Shown piece after piece: positions 44,876-57,674 of a stretch of DNA of 64,000 bases (position 1 is its first letter; the number at the start of each line of letters is the position of its first letter). The notes below the pieces were generated by a model. It had not been told where the DNA came from. It did not search any database and saw only the letters and a list, made by a program, of their open reading frames with translations. The position numbers and the translations under genes were made by a program. The DNA is from Lutjanus erythropterus (taxonomy: Eukaryota; Chordata; Actinopteri; Lutjaniformes; Lutjanidae): NCBI GenBank assembly GCA_020091685.1, contig CM034608.1, forward strand, positions 3,591,590 through 3,655,589, given 5' to 3'.

Positions 44876-45389
44876 ATGCGTCCTGCATGCAGCACACTCA
44901 CACACACACTCACACAGAAAATGCAGTCTTACACACAGAACTGCTGTCATATGAAAACCTGCTATCTCCATGATGTAAAGTCTTTGTTTTAGTGATTTAT
45001 TTCCTGAAGATGGAGATTTTCACCACTAAGCAGGGAGATACTAGGTTTTCATCTGACAGCTGTGATTTATGTAAACTCTCACACGCTCACACGGGTCCCT
45101 CCCCCTCTGCTGCAGGCCTCACTGAGTTGCACCGAGTTCTTCTTCTGTGGTTCTAATGGAGAACATGTGTCGCTGTTAAATAGTTAAACATGAGCGATAT
45201 TTCGTGCTGATTGGACGCAGAGAAACAAACTCAGCATGTTTAATGTGTGTGTGGTCGGGGCACAGTTTTTCCAGACCACCGGCACAGGGGGACTCTAACA
45301 TAGACAAACAGAGGTGAACGGGGAAAACAAAAGTATTATTAGTAATTAGTTTCATAGCAATTACATTCTAAAACAGAAAAAAAATGAAG
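44876..45389. other. non-genic stretch
   Basis: Short CA runs near 44,897. Two imperfect inverted segments, TATGAAAACCTGCTATCTCC (44,950) and GGGAGATACTAGGTTTTCAT (45,033), may form a hairpin. No gene. Confidence 0.4.
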
Positions 45390-45396
45390 TCATCAG

Positions 45397-45814
45397 CGTA
45401 CTTGCCAACCTTGAGACCTAAAAATAGGGAGGATTGGACGGTGGGGAATCTGGGGATCCTCCAACAGAAAAAAATAGTTTCAGAGACTTTTTTTCCTGGA
45501 CTTAAGTTGATGGAATTTCTTTTTGCCTTAATATTATAAGAAAGATGACCTATAACTGACATTTAATAGCTGGAAAACACAATGTGACCACAGCATGTAG
45601 CCTTCTAGGCAAGTTTCAAACATTCATGCCAGACTTCAGTGTAGTTTTCTTGTTGTCCAGGTGGAATAGAAGACTTATAGAGTCATGACAGAATTAAAAA
45701 AAAGGGTTTGAAAATTTGTCAGAAAGATGTATGGAACAATTGTGACCCCAGAAAGAGACCGGGAGAGGGCAGTAAAAAGTCTCCTGTAAAAATTAGGAGG
45801 GCTGTCAAGTATGA
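45397..45814. mobile_element. 'TACTTGCCAACC' hAT-like miniature element
   Basis: The left end CGTACTTGCCAACCTTGAG and the right end (reverse complement TCATACTTGACAGCCC) are inverted. TCATCAG flanks the element at 45,390-45,396 and at 45,815-45,821, a seven-base match of a probable 8-bp duplication. No ORF. Confidence 0.6.
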
Positions 45815-45821
45815 TCATCAG

Positions 45822-47019
45822 TCAGATGTTTCTTCAAGGGGTTAAAGGTAAGTGGCAGGTATAGTGTAGTTGTCCAAGAGATGAAAATATCAACAATCTA
45901 AATGTGGCAGGAAATTGCCAAAATAGATCATATAAGATATATAAAATCAATATAACATATTTTTAAAAATGCTTTACAATGAGCTGAATTAAATGGTGAT
46001 TTGCAAGAATGACATTAATTGAACAATCGTTGGTCCCGCCCTTTTTTTGGAAACACGTCTATGTTTAAAAGAAAACCATACTTTGAAGATGATTTGAATA
46101 TATTGCTGAGGGACTCATAAACGCCTCATATAGTCACATCTTAAACTGGCTAATACTAGGAAATGCTAGCTAAGTAGTTAGCAAATCTACATTAATAGAT
46201 AGCCAGATAGTTACATCTGATACTTAACACTAGCTAACTAGCTAAATCGTCTACACCATTTGTTCGCTAACATTTTTCCAACATTATTACATGTTTTGTT
46301 TTGATGTTTGAGCAGACATTTTGCTAACGTTAGCTAACTTAATTTGTGACTGTACAGTATATGTCACTCTTACAGGTCTCTTAGCAACTTGTTTTAACCA
46401 TCTTCAAATGGTTCCAAATGGGGTTCTCTTTTCTAAATGAGGCTAGTATAAAGAAGTACAGGAAACGGGAAAGGAGAAAGTTGGCTCAGCTTTTGTCTAC
46501 AATTCTGGAATATTTAACAGCTTCATATTAAAAAAAAGTCTGGCATAAACTTTAGCTGCATCCATACATTAGTCAGCTTTTTTCTTGACAACTCTGAACT
46601 ACTTTACCAGAGGGATAAACTGTATTTTACTTGTATATCAGCTCACAGCTCATCGCTTTGTCAACAAATGTTTCAGTTTCTAAAAGACTATTTAAACATG
46701 ATAAAACTGTGGTATGGTCCTTTACTGAAGCTCTGAGCAGCAGTTTGTCTCCTCTGTCGTCCTCCCCCAGAGAAATAAAAGGTTAGGTGACATCACTGCG
46801 TCCGTCAGCTCCACTCTGTCACTCTTCATCACCGGGGAAGTGTCAGAGAGGTCGTGACCTTCAGAGAGCCGGTCGCTGTGCTCAAAACGGGAACATCTTC
46901 ACTGACCTGGAAAACTCCCAGCATCTCCGTTTGTTCCAACAGAACCAAACTTCATAGAAATGTCACATTGGCTTAACCAGCTACAGTCACACAACACACA
47001 CACACTCACAAGCAGAGTT
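45822..47019. other. non-genic stretch
   Basis: A degenerate GCTAGCTAA/GTTAGC-rich patch lies at 46,150-46,340. The text at 46,730-46,930 is less AT-rich but has no exon signals I trust. Confidence 0.4.
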
Positions 47020-47165
47020 ACAGAGGTGCGGCGCCTGCAGCCACATCAGTAGGTTTTCCTGCTCGTAATGTTCAGTCATGATGTTAATTCGCCGCCTGCA
47101 GCGGCGACGTCAAACCGCATCAGCGGCAGGAGGCAACAGCAGGGCTGCAGGATGACACGCTGCTG
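47020..47165. promoter_or_regulatory. second GC/CpG-rich patch of unknown role
   Basis: GGTGCGGCGCCTGCAGCC, then TTCGCCGCCTGCAGCGGCG and ACGTCAAACCGCATCAGCGG. It contains two GC-rich near-palindromes (GGCGCC, CGCCTGCAGCGGCG) in AT-rich surroundings. No ORF. It is a candidate enhancer or conserved noncoding element only. Confidence 0.3.
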
Positions 47166-50100
47166 ACATCACAGAAGGATTAATTATTATTACTGATTAT
47201 ATTATCACTCTGACCGCCGTGGCTCATCTCGGGGTTTTAACCAACCAATCCACTTCATGTTGTCCAGTTTGTCCTCAGCAACAGAAAGGAAGTGGAACTT
47301 CTTCTGCAATCAGTGACAAACAACAAACAAATATCTAGAAGGGCACTCGGAGAGTACAGACCTCTGCCAAGACTAATAGGCCTCTATCTGCAAGTGCAGC
47401 CACATTATATGTCTTTAATAGGCTCATTTTTAGTTATATTGACTTGGAACACACAGTGAGGATAATTAAGACATTGCTTATTGCTGCATTTGCTGGTAAC
47501 ACTTTATTTGAAGAGGTGTGCATAAGACTAAAATGACAGTCATAATCATGACATGACACCTCATCATCATGAAGGAGCAGATGTTTGTAGTCATTAAGTG
47601 TTACTCAGACAGTAAGTCTTTTCATGTTTAATGCAAAGTTGACAGTTTGTTGTGACAACTTGGCATTAATCAAGGCAACATAGCCTGTCATAAACATGAC
47701 ATAGCAGGCCTCATTATCAAACAACTCGCTTCAACCATGGACTGTATGTTAAACAGCATTACAACATATTCACTATACAGTCTGTGGCTCCATCTCCCTG
47801 TCTGAACTGCAGTGCTCATTTTTGGACACACAATGGCTACATGTTGCTCGTTTAAGTGTGTCACGACCTCATAACAAACCACTGAGGGCTTTTAATTTGA
47901 AATAGATACAGGAAGTGTTGAGTTGAACGTTAAAAGTAGAAGTGCCAGAATTCCAGACCTACTAGAACGGGCATAAGCGTTGATCATCATTGATCATCAT
48001 TCTTTCATTTATTTATCAATATGCATGTCATTGTGTGTAGTAAACTGTAATGACTGCATATATTCACCGCAGTTTTTTTCTGTAGGATAATAATCATCAG
48101 TGATCCAATTCAAATTTTAATAATAATTAATTAGTAATAACAAATTTCCACCTAGAACCATCAAAAAACTATAGCCTATGGGAAAAGTCTGGAAATGAGA
48201 AACTTACTTACTGTTTGTAGTAAATAAAGGTACTTTGTTTCAAAATTTGAGAGCTTTAACACAAAAATTCAGTGCGTTATAGGTGCAGAGACAAAAAGTG
48301 TTACAACCGTCCCTGGTCTCCCCTACTTTATTTTTAAACTGAGTCTAATTAATTAATTATTTGTATTTTAATGTTGGGAAATTGGAAACCAAGACCACTT
48401 GTGAAGTTTTATTGACAGAGACAATGATAATTGCTAAGCAACCAAGACGCATCTCTATCTGTGTGACCGTCTATGGGCAAAATACATCAAAATGATCACA
48501 TTTTCTTTACCTTTTGTCTAATTTATATATAAGAAAACATTTTAAATGCAAATGCAGACTATTTTAGGTAAAAGCAGGTACTTTTTTATTGCACACCTTG
48601 GTAAGAAAGTGGGAGTGGATGAAAATGAGCCTTTGCAATAAAATACCGTGGCGATGGCCCACATTTCCCATCATGCCTACTGTATTTGTGTTAAGTTTTA
48701 TGTTCCAAAATGTGAATCTTACTTGTTGTTATTGCTTGTAAGGTGTCTTTTCAGGACACTGTGGTTTATGTTGCTAACCTAATTGTCATTTTTGTGCTGG
48801 TTTATAGTTTCATTTCTTAACCACAGCTTTATTTTGTTATTGTGTTTAAAAGTTCTTGTCCCCTGTGCTGATTGACAGTAAGAAGTTGACATTACTGTGA
48901 GCTGCTTTCTGTCTTGACTTCCACACTGCCTGGAAGTTTGGAATAAAACCCAAATAAAAAGGGGTATGTGATCCATTTGGGCGGAGACCCCTCATCTTTC
49001 AGACTGTTGTTCAGGTTCCTTTGCCTGGGATGTATTTGATTTAAACGTAGTTGTGCTGCTGTTGTGCTCCGACAGCAGCTGGCAGCCTCTCTCCTCCTCC
49101 ACCTCTTTAAGTTTTGGCTCTGAATCAGACGCTATAAACGTCTGGATTGGTTTTAATTGCAGCTCCTATAGCGGGCTTAACGCCTCCCTGTGCGACCCTC
49201 ATTCATATTCAACAAACTGCCTTCATCTTTACAAGTCATTTAGTTTTCCGCCCAGACTTCAAATCACATTTGTTAAGTTTTTTTTTTCTCTCCCCTCAGG
49301 TAAGGTACCTAAACCTGCCAGTGAAGTGAGGAAACGCCTCATGTGTTCACTGAAAATCTATTCATCAGACGGTCAAATCACATTCAACGAAGCAACGCAA
49401 AGACTTCAGTCAGTCTAATGTCTTATTTAAGTATGAGCAACAGGCTGCCAGGAAAATCAAGGAATCAAAACTGTGAATATTTCACTGTTTACACTAATAT
49501 TAGATGGATGTGAACATGATACTCTTACATTATTTTTTTTTCATTAATGAGAGGTTATGAGCATGTCTCTGCTCTGACTCACACACACTGTCATTTCTCA
49601 GTCTGGAGTTTTCCCTCTGACAGATTGGACGGACTAACGAGGTTTTCTGTGCCGACTCGGCGTCTGAGGCATCATCCTCCCACTCTGACAGCTGATTGGC
49701 TGCGGTCCAGGCTCCGCTTTCCCCGGCAGCTCCTTTCATGTTTCTGTTTGAGAGACGTTCACAGCAGGTGACTGAGAGGCTGCCAGGGCTGATTTCTGCT
49801 TTCAGGTATTAATTACACGTGACAAAATGAAGTGTCGGTTTGTGTCGCTGCAGTGTGTCGCAGGCAGCAGCAAAGTGCCATTGAGCTTCTTGTAAGATTA
49901 TCCTCTTATCCTAAAACTTACTCATTTTTTTATGTGATGTTTGCCTTTATGAGTCATCCGAGTTGGTTCAGAAAACCCTCTAAGCTGTTGTAAATTGCTG
50001 TTTTCAACTTGATGAACGCCATCTTCACATGAGTAGGTGTGTGTTTGTGAGATTTGATCATTAACATAGTGAAGACTCCCAAATTGCTACATAAGTCGAC

Positions 50101-50289
50101 CTTCTCTGCTCCGTTTATGGGCAGGTTACTGTCTTCAGAGGAAAACCAGGGATCGCACTGGAGCAAAGCAGTTTTGTGATTCTGCTGCCACCCATTATTT
50201 GGATGGCATCTGTGTTTCTACCCGTTCTGAACGGCCGAGTCAGAGTGAAAAACAAGTCACAAACTTGATGACTTCAGACTCGACTGAAC
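47166..50289. other. non-genic stretch
   Basis: No gene is supported. About 48,580-48,990 reads like a decayed retroelement terminal region with GGAATAAAAC near its end, but no partner is found. The open frames at 49,053-49,420 lack motifs. Confidence 0.4.
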
Positions 50290-50520
50290 AAAATTCAATT
50301 CAGTTTTATTTATCTCATTTTATCTCAGGGTACTTTTCAGATAGAGCGGGTCCATACTGTAGTCTTTGAGAAGCAATTTTGTTCCCACCATGAGCAAGCA
50401 CTGAGGTGATTGTGGCGAGGAAAAACTTCCTTTAAGAGGCAGAAACTTCAAGCAGGACCAGATCCAGACAGAGAGAGGGGGGAGGGGAGGGGAGGGAGGC
50501 AGAGAAAGGAAGAGGAACAT
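50290..50520. repeat. dispersed teleost repeat ('ATGAGCAAGCACTGAGG' type), copy 2, with purine tract
   Basis: AATTCAATTCAGTTTTATTT, CCCACCATGAGCAAGCACTG, GGCGAGGAAAAACTTCC and GGACCAGATCCAGACAG parallel the copy at 31,183. It ends in a G/A-only tract (GAGGGGGGAGGGGAGGGGAG) at about 50,472-50,510. Confidence 0.65.
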
Positions 50521-52480
50521 GCAGGTGCACAATGTAACTTTTACTTGAAAGCTCAAAGTAATAGTAATCAAATCCAAGTCAACTCTACTTGGACTTTAAC
50601 ACCTATAACTCATGACTTCACTTGGACATGGACCTTTTTACTTGAAAATACTTGATACTTTCCCCCAAGCCCCCCACCAAAAAAGGATTCTATGTATATT
50701 TAAAGTGTGCCACACATCAACTTTGTTTTCATTTCCTGAACATTAATGCTATTCATCCACTTGAATCATGAAGAACTAATGTCATGTTACTGAGCTTCAG
50801 TTTGAAAAAATTGTACCAAAGACAAATTTGTCTGTGTCCAAAAAATACTAATTGCAGTATGCAAAAGCTGTGGGTCAAAAATTACAGACAGAAATGCAAC
50901 AACCTCTAACTTCACTCAGCATTTAAAGTTGCACAAAGGTTGGTAAGTCGATGCTAATATTAACATAGTTAACTAAGCTAATGCTTAGCTAACATTAGCT
51001 GGAAAAACTAACTACAGTATACTCAAATTCCCAGTGAAACAGCTACACAATGGCCAAGCGTGTCCAGGTACATTGTCGCCAAACACTGAGAAAAGTTGAG
51101 GTCAGCTAAACTTTGATTTGTACGCTGTCATTCCAGACTCGCGGTGACAGTTGTTGGACGTCAGTTTTTGGCTTCAGAATGACTTGTAGCCTGATTCTTT
51201 GTCTCCTGTAGTCTTAACACACTATTAGCTTTGTAAATCAGTGAGGCGGTAAAGACTTGATACTTAATTGAGACTTGCAAAACCACGACTTAGTCCATCC
51301 ACTTTAATGGATATTTTAAATTCCCGCATCACAAAACCTGAGCGGATATGTGGAACGACATCTCTTGTAGGTAATTCCGTATACTGATAAGTACCTCTAC
51401 AACCCCACTTAAAAAAAGCCAAAGTACACCTTTAACACATGAAATAAACAGAAACGTCATATTTACGTCATATTCTGTTCATCCTGTTCAGGACATGACT
51501 GATGATTTTGCACTACACTGGTATAGAAACATGACTATGGCCTCCTCCAGGCTACATCGCCCTGCCTCCCTCATCTCTCGCCAAGAACTCAGTCTTTGTA
51601 GTCCTGGCGCAATGAATCGTACCGTGGAGAGTAACAACACATACTTTTGTGTGTGTCTTCTTCAAGGCATTCGTGTTGTTGCACTCCACACACTTTGTAC
51701 TCAAAAAGTGACAGAAGTAGTTGTGTGGAGAATGAAAAACAGGGGAGCTTAAAAGAGAAGTTGGACACAGCCAACAGAGTTCAGAAGTTACATCATTGCA
51801 AGTCGACCCGCGTCAGCTGCATCCTGGCTGCTGTGACTGTGACTACTCCTTTAGTCTGTATGATGTGTGCGTAGCGTCAGTTGATGCACACCAAATGAGC
51901 AGATGCTCCACAATGTGGTCGATGGGTGTTGCATATTTAATCAGAAGAATTAATTGGTTGTCGGTCTTGAAATACTGACACAAACCCGCATGAAGATTAA
52001 CTTCTTCTGATAGCCATTTTGTCCATAATCCAAGCAGTACCATATGATGTGAACTCTGCTGCGGGTCAACAAGCAGCCTAATTTATTAAAAACATCACAT
52101 TAATGTTAGAAGAAGAACAAGAAGAAGAACATCTGTTTCAGCTTTTACTTTCTTTGTCCTCATTCTCATAGATACATGTATGTGCGAGTCACTGCGTGAA
52201 CATTATATGTACATTATTGTAAATGGAATACTTTGACTGTGATGATTTATTTAACACTGCACAGACTGTATCTTCATTGTGTTTAACTACAACAGACATT
52301 AATGACTGTGTAACATCTATAGTGCATTATAGTCAGAGGAAAGAAAAGGTTTTATATTTAGTGTCTAAGTGGAAACAATTACATCCACTCATGTCTTTTT
52401 AGACACAATGAGGCTCTCTTCAGCTCGGTTGTTTGTTTGAAAAAAGTAATTTTCCCATTAAAAGTTGTTCCTCTTAGCTG
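50521..52480. other. non-genic stretch with dispersed repeat traces
   Basis: CCAAAGTACACCTTTAA near 51,418 and CACTACACTGGTATAGAAAC near 51,511 look like parts of a teleost miniature element, but its far end is not clear. An (AGAAGA)n-type run is at 52,108-52,130. No gene. Confidence 0.4.
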
Positions 52481-52483
52481 CTT

Positions 52484-52975
52484 TTCCACAACAGGAACTT
52501 TCCCCAGGGACTAGGGACCTTTGCAGGAACTCAATGCATTTCCACCACACTTTCCCCAGGGACTAAGAACTTTGGGAGGAACTCAGTGCGTTTCCACTGC
52601 ACTTTCCCCTGGGATTAAGGACCTTTAAAATAACTCAAGGTGTTTTCACCACACTTCCCCCAGGGACTAGGAACCCTTGGGAGAACTCAGTGCATTTCCA
52701 CTGCACTTTCCCCAGGGATTCAGAACCTCAAAATAATTCAAGGTGTTTCCACCACACTTTCCCCAGGGACTAGGAACCTTTGGTAGAACTCAGTGCATTG
52801 CCACTGTAGTTTACCAGGTTACTAGGAACCCTTGGAGGAACTCAGTGTTTCCACTGCAGTTTACCCTGTGTGTAGGAACCTTTGGAGGAACTCAGTATGT
52901 CTCCACCATACTTTCCCCAGGGATTAAGAACCTTTAAAAGAACTCAGTGTGTTTCCATTACACTTTGCCCAAATA
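52484..52975. repeat. minisatellite, about 54-bp unit
   Basis: Nine imperfect units of the form TTTCCACCACACTTTCCCC, then AGGGACTAGGAACCTTTGG and AGGAACTCAGTG. The unit edges are regular and divergence between neighbours is modest. Confidence 0.85.
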
Positions 52976-53194
52976 CACCAAATAAGCTGTGGGTCTTGTA
53001 CCAGTTCCTTTGATCTTTGGTGCTACCTAGTGAACTATCCTACTTGCACCAGTTCTGAGGGGAACCATGACCAGGTCTGTGCCTCCTGGAGTCCATGAGG
53101 GTCCGAGAAAGGACAAGAGATGTCAGGTTAACTAATGTTGCTTCTCCTCAACTTGAAGCCACAATTGTACCTTACGTACCCTTGAATATGCAAA

Positions 53195-53417
53195 GTTTTG
53201 GGCTGAACCTGCGGTTCCAGAGCTGCATGTGGTTCTTTTGCCCCTCTATGGTTCCTCCTTGCCTCTCTCCCCTTGACAAAAAGTTATATGGAAATGAATA
53301 ATGTTTTTTGTTAAAACATTTTGATTTTTATTTGACATAATTGCAGCTCCAGGCAGATATTTTATTTTTTTTGGGCCAAAATGGCTCTTTTGAGAGTAAA
53401 GGTTGAAAACCCCTGAT
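53195..53417. mobile_element. degraded short relative of the hAT element at 9,822
   Basis: CTGAACCTGCGGTTCCAGAG, GACAAAAAGTTATATGGAAA and GGCCAAAATGGCTCTTTTGA, then AAAGGTTGAAAACCCCTG, correspond in order to the ends and subterminal blocks of the 9,822-10,642 element. The left terminus is decayed. Confidence 0.65.
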
Positions 53418-53744
53418 TTAAACATTAGTCATTTAATTAGATTCAACTCACTTTCAAAAATGTCGACATTAGCTATGCTGTCAACTGTCATTATATCCTC
53501 AGTGTAAAGTATCAGGTCAGCCAGTGGTCTCTAACCACAGTTTTGGGGGTCAATAAATGACAGATACCTCAGACGTGAGTGCTGTTTTGTCACGGTTGAG
53601 GAGGGGGGCTCAGGAATCAGCTTAACCGTCCTTTTAACTGAAAAGTGACGAATTCAGGGTAGTTTGGAGCAGAAAAATACACAATTTGTAGGTTAGTGTG
53701 TTGAAAGAGCCGAGATCAAATCAGAGGGGGATACTGAAATAAAG

Positions 53745-53748
<4 letters not shown>

Positions 53749-53787
<39 letters not shown>

Positions 53788-53788
53788 C
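53749..53788. repeat. (TG)n followed by (CG)n
   Basis: TG repeat ending in GCGCGCGCAC, a strong alternating purine-pyrimidine tract. Confidence 0.9.
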
Positions 53789-53962
53789 ACTCTGAAAGGG
53801 GCTTGCCCTCATCTCCATGACAATCGACACTCATCGCCCCATCTGTCCAACACACACACACACTCAGTGACTTCATACCGTGCTGTTAGTCACACACAGT
53901 CAGGGGTTGTGGCAGATGTATTGGGATAGAAGAAGAGGAGGAGGTCATTGTTGGCTTTTTGA

Positions 53963-53965
<3 letters not shown>

Positions 53966-54003
<38 letters not shown>
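53966..54003. repeat. (CA)n microsatellite
   Basis: About 19 CA units. Confidence 0.95.
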
Positions 54004-54005
<2 letters not shown>

Positions 54006-54530
54006 CAGATGGGCTCTCCTTAAAACAAAGACTGCTGCTGACTAATAAACTGACTGCTCCTCTCAGAGAAGCCAGCGAGTTTGTTTTACTTCCACATATC
54101 TGATGCAGATGTTTGAATGCTAATGAAATCAACCTGGCAGCTTGACTTTTAATTTAGTCGAACCGTCTGAATGCAGAAGTGGAGGCTGGTCCTCTCTGTC
54201 AGTCAGAAACCTGCTCACTTGTCTTTTTAGGAAAACAAGATGTCTTACATCTTTTTTGCAGCTTAGGAAAACTCTGTTAAGATTTTTCTCTTTTTTTGGA
54301 AGCTCCTAAATTGGAAACGGAGCATGAGGCCTTTAAATGTTTCATTCCACTCAGTGAAATGAATCACAGCAGGATTTCAAACCAGATCACCTGATTTCTT
54401 TGGATGAATTTTTCATCCATAATCGACTGACTACGGTGCATCTGTTCCTGCAAGAGTTTGATTTATCCTTTTATCATTTTTATTGCTGCAGTTAATGATA
54501 ATTTATATCACTGATTAATCATTAAAAGGT
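54004..54530. other. non-genic stretch
   Basis: No gene, RNA or bounded repeat recognised. Confidence 0.4.
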
Positions 54531-54921
54531 TAAAGCTGCAGTATGAAAATTGATCATACACAACTGCTACCTTGTGTCACTCCACTAAGCTCCTCCCACC
54601 AAATGACATCTGTTCTAATCTGCTAGTTTTGTCTGACTAAGAGGTAAGAAAGGCACAAAAACACCAAACAAGTACAGCCAGGATGACCCTTTGTTGTATA
54701 ATGTTGCTGTGATTGGCTAGTTATTGGCTAGCCCTGATTTGTTGTTTGATTCAGACCGGATCCAGTTTTTTCAAACACTAAAACAAAGGATCTGGCATTC
54801 ACAGACACTGGTTTTTATAAGGAACCCTTCAATTAAACGTTGTTACTGACATGCAATGGTCAAATAAGTTATTTCAACCAAAATTACAAAGAAAAATAAA
54901 ATTGCACAGTGCAGCTGTAAG
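54531..54921. mobile_element. probable miniature inverted-repeat element
   Basis: TTAAAGCTGCAGTATGAAAA at the left and GCACAGTGCAGCTGTAAG at the right form weak inverted ends. TCACTCCACTAAGCTCCTCC is typical of teleost miniature elements. The target duplication is unclear. Confidence 0.4.
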
Positions 54922-55079
54922 AGCAGGGGCGAGTCAGCAGTCAGTATAAAACTGCAATAAAAAGGTTTTTCAAAAATGTGGATCAATGCAACCATGAGAG
55001 GGTTGCATTGATCCAGTTTTTTGTGATCATATCATAGAATTATACAGTCAGATTTATTCTCTGCTTTTTAACCCAGCAA

Positions 55080-55245
55080 CTCAGGAGCTCGCAGCTTGGT
55101 CAGGGGTAATGATTGGAGACTTGACCTTGCATACATGTTGATGGTCAGGGAAACTGAAGGACCTGGAGGGAGCCCACAGAGAGAGGCCATGTCCGATCCA
55201 GAATTCGATCCGACGACCTTCTAACTGTGAGGAGAAAGTTAGTTA
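55080..55245. repeat. LINE/SINE 3'-tail-like fragment
   Basis: ACCTGGAGGGAGCCCACAG, then ATTCGATCCGACGACCTTCT and AACTGTGAGG, resembles the conserved tail of teleost L2-type elements. Confidence 0.45.
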
Positions 55246-55434
55246 TTAGCATGTGAGTTTAGTTGCAGATAGATGGTCAAACAAATACAGGACTTGCTGG
55301 TTCATGTCCTGTGTGAAACCAAAATGTTATAAGGTACATAATGTTACACATGTCGTGTGATTTGCTTTGTGTATATAACATACAAAATGTTACATACATT
55401 TAAAGCCAAACCATGATCTTTTCCTAAACCTAAT

Positions 55435-55790
55435 CAACAGGGCTGCACAATTAGTAGAAATTTTATCAAAATCGCAACATGGCTTTCTGCAATTTTCAAA
55501 TCACAGGAGGTGCAACATTGGTTAAAGGCAAAATGTGTGTCAAAAAAAACAAAACATTTAAATGAGTGAATGTCGTGAGGCAGAGATGTTCTACACATCA
55601 GATTCTACAGACTAAAGAAAACATCTGCATTTTGTACAGATTCCTGCAAAAAAAATCACACCATAGTCGTTTTAACATGTTTTTCAATCAAAATAACAAT
55701 AATGATGTCCAAATTATCATTACCTCTGATATTGCAAATCATATTTCAATTGCAATATCAGTCAAAATAATTTCAATCAGATCTCACAAC
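55435..55790. mobile_element. 'AGGGCTGCACAATT' miniature element fragment
   Basis: It opens with CAGGGCTGCACAATTAG and ATTTTATCAAAATCGCAACA, as in the copy at 41,350. The right end is not recognisable. Confidence 0.5.
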
Positions 55791-56369
55791 GTTCACACAC
55801 AAACACATGACCCCGTCCAGTTTCATGCCTGGCAGCAACAACAGTTCTCATTCAACCACTCTTAATTAATACAGGTTGAATTCATTCAAATGTCACCTCA
55901 ATATTAGAGGGTTGACTTCATGTAGCTAACATACTAATGTGAAGATGATATCACTTATGTTCAGATCATGAAACGATTTGAGTTTTTGGGTTTTGGGATG
56001 CATTTTGATCTCAAGAATCACAAAATGTTCCTCTTGTACCAAGATGAGATGAAAGTCATCACAGCTCAACAGTTAGATTTATTAATTAACTAATACTTCT
56101 TCCTCTTCTTTCTCCAAAGTTTCTTTTTTCTCTGTTTCTTATTTGAACTGGCAATCACCTCAGGGGAAACTTTACTTTTTGCATAAAAGTGCTGATTTTT
56201 AGAGAAGACAGATTACACACCAACGATACATTTTACTCATTCTACAATTTAACTTAATACAATTCTTTATATTATTCTTTGTCAGTTGTAGATTTTTGTT
56301 CAAATATTAATATTACAGTCATAGTGATGACGTAACTTTTTCAACACAGTGTTTGACTGGACTCAGCTG

Positions 56370-56403
<34 letters not shown>

Positions 56404-56473
56404 TTCATGCCATTTGAAAGCATCATTACCTTTCTTTGTCTTTCAGCTGTGATCTTTTGATTTCATCCTTTCA

Positions 56474-56507
<34 letters not shown>

Positions 56508-57350
56508 TGCGTGTGTGTAGAGCCATTCAAATACAATACAATGGACATAAAAGACAGAATGTCTTTTTCTGCCAACAGAAGGTGAAGGTTAACTGTAAAT
56601 CAAAACTGTGTATTAAAAAATCCAATTATTAATCATGAAAGTACTTGTTAGTTGAAGCTGTTGCTGAAATTTTAATGATGTCAGAAGAAGGTAAATAGGA
56701 CAGTAATCTCTATAAAGAAATATCTGTATATGAATGCAGAATATTTTCCTTTGTAGTCTGAGTACTATTGACCAGGTTGAACACTGATTGTGTTTTCACA
56801 GGCTTTTGTTGCATGCAAGGAAAAAAAAAATCTGTGTGGAAACAAAAAGAGACAGAACACACTGGCTGAAATACAATCTCAGAACCAGCCATCATTTGAT
56901 TTCACTTTTCGTCATCTTCCTTTTAAAAAATTTATTTGGATTCATATGCAGACAAAATTGTACAGGTTTTTACAATGGTAGACTTCATCTCTCAACTCCA
57001 GTCTTTCGTCCCAAGTCACTGATTGGACAGTCTGTCCTGGCCGATGGGTCATGAGTGGTAGTGAGAGGACACTGGTTTATGATGATCCTCCCATCTATAA
57101 ACTGGTTATGTTGAGGATCTTACCAGGTCAGAAAACTCAGTAATGTTCCTGAGAAAACTGACATAAATGACGACATGACATTAGTGATATACATGACATG
57201 ACTCAGTACTAGAGACCATCTTGCAGTGGGCTCACACCAGCCGTCAAGATGATGTTCTGACCCATGAACTACAGACTACGCTGACAAGGACTTGACTTCA
57301 TACCTGCTAGATGTAGTAAAAGTACACACAATTTTTGACTCAAGTAGAAA
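55791..57350. other. non-genic stretch with TG microsatellites
   Basis: (TG)n at 56,371-56,400 and 56,477-56,518. Open frames near 56,790 are unsupported. Confidence 0.45.
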
Positions 57351-57352
57351 TA

Positions 57353-57480
57353 GGGCTGCACAATTGATCGCAGTATTGTCGAAACTGCAATATGACCAAG
57401 TGCATAGAAAATCATAGAGAGAGAACAAAATCACAAAGGACAATTTGAGAAGACAGCAGTATAACGAGGTACTGAGGATG
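57353..57480. mobile_element. 'TAGGGCTGCACAATT' miniature element fragment
   Basis: TAGGGCTGCACAATTGATCG, GTCGAAACTGCAATATGACC. Only the left end is recognisable. Confidence 0.5.
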
Positions 57481-57674
57481 TGCAGAGATGAGCCTAAATC
57501 TTGTCCAGATGAAAAAAACATGTTTGTTTAGTACAGATCCCAGTGAAAATACATCTGAAAGTCTAAAAAAATCCTTCTGTGCAAAGCTAAGTGACCCTCA
57601 CCTTGTCTCCATGGTTGAGCCTCTGCTTCTTACATATTTACATTGTTTTGATTTTGTCTGTTGTGCATAATATG

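Noticed and set aside
48580-48990. Possible LTR with GGAATAAAAC signal
   Set aside because: No paired repeat or TG...CA borders could be found in the window.
49053-49418. 121-codon open frame and an acceptor-like TTTTTTTTCTCTCCCCTCAG at 49,280-49,300
   Set aside because: The sequence after the acceptor gives no recognisable protein, there is no matching donor, and the tract is followed directly by GTAAGG. Possible by chance in AT/CT-rich intron.
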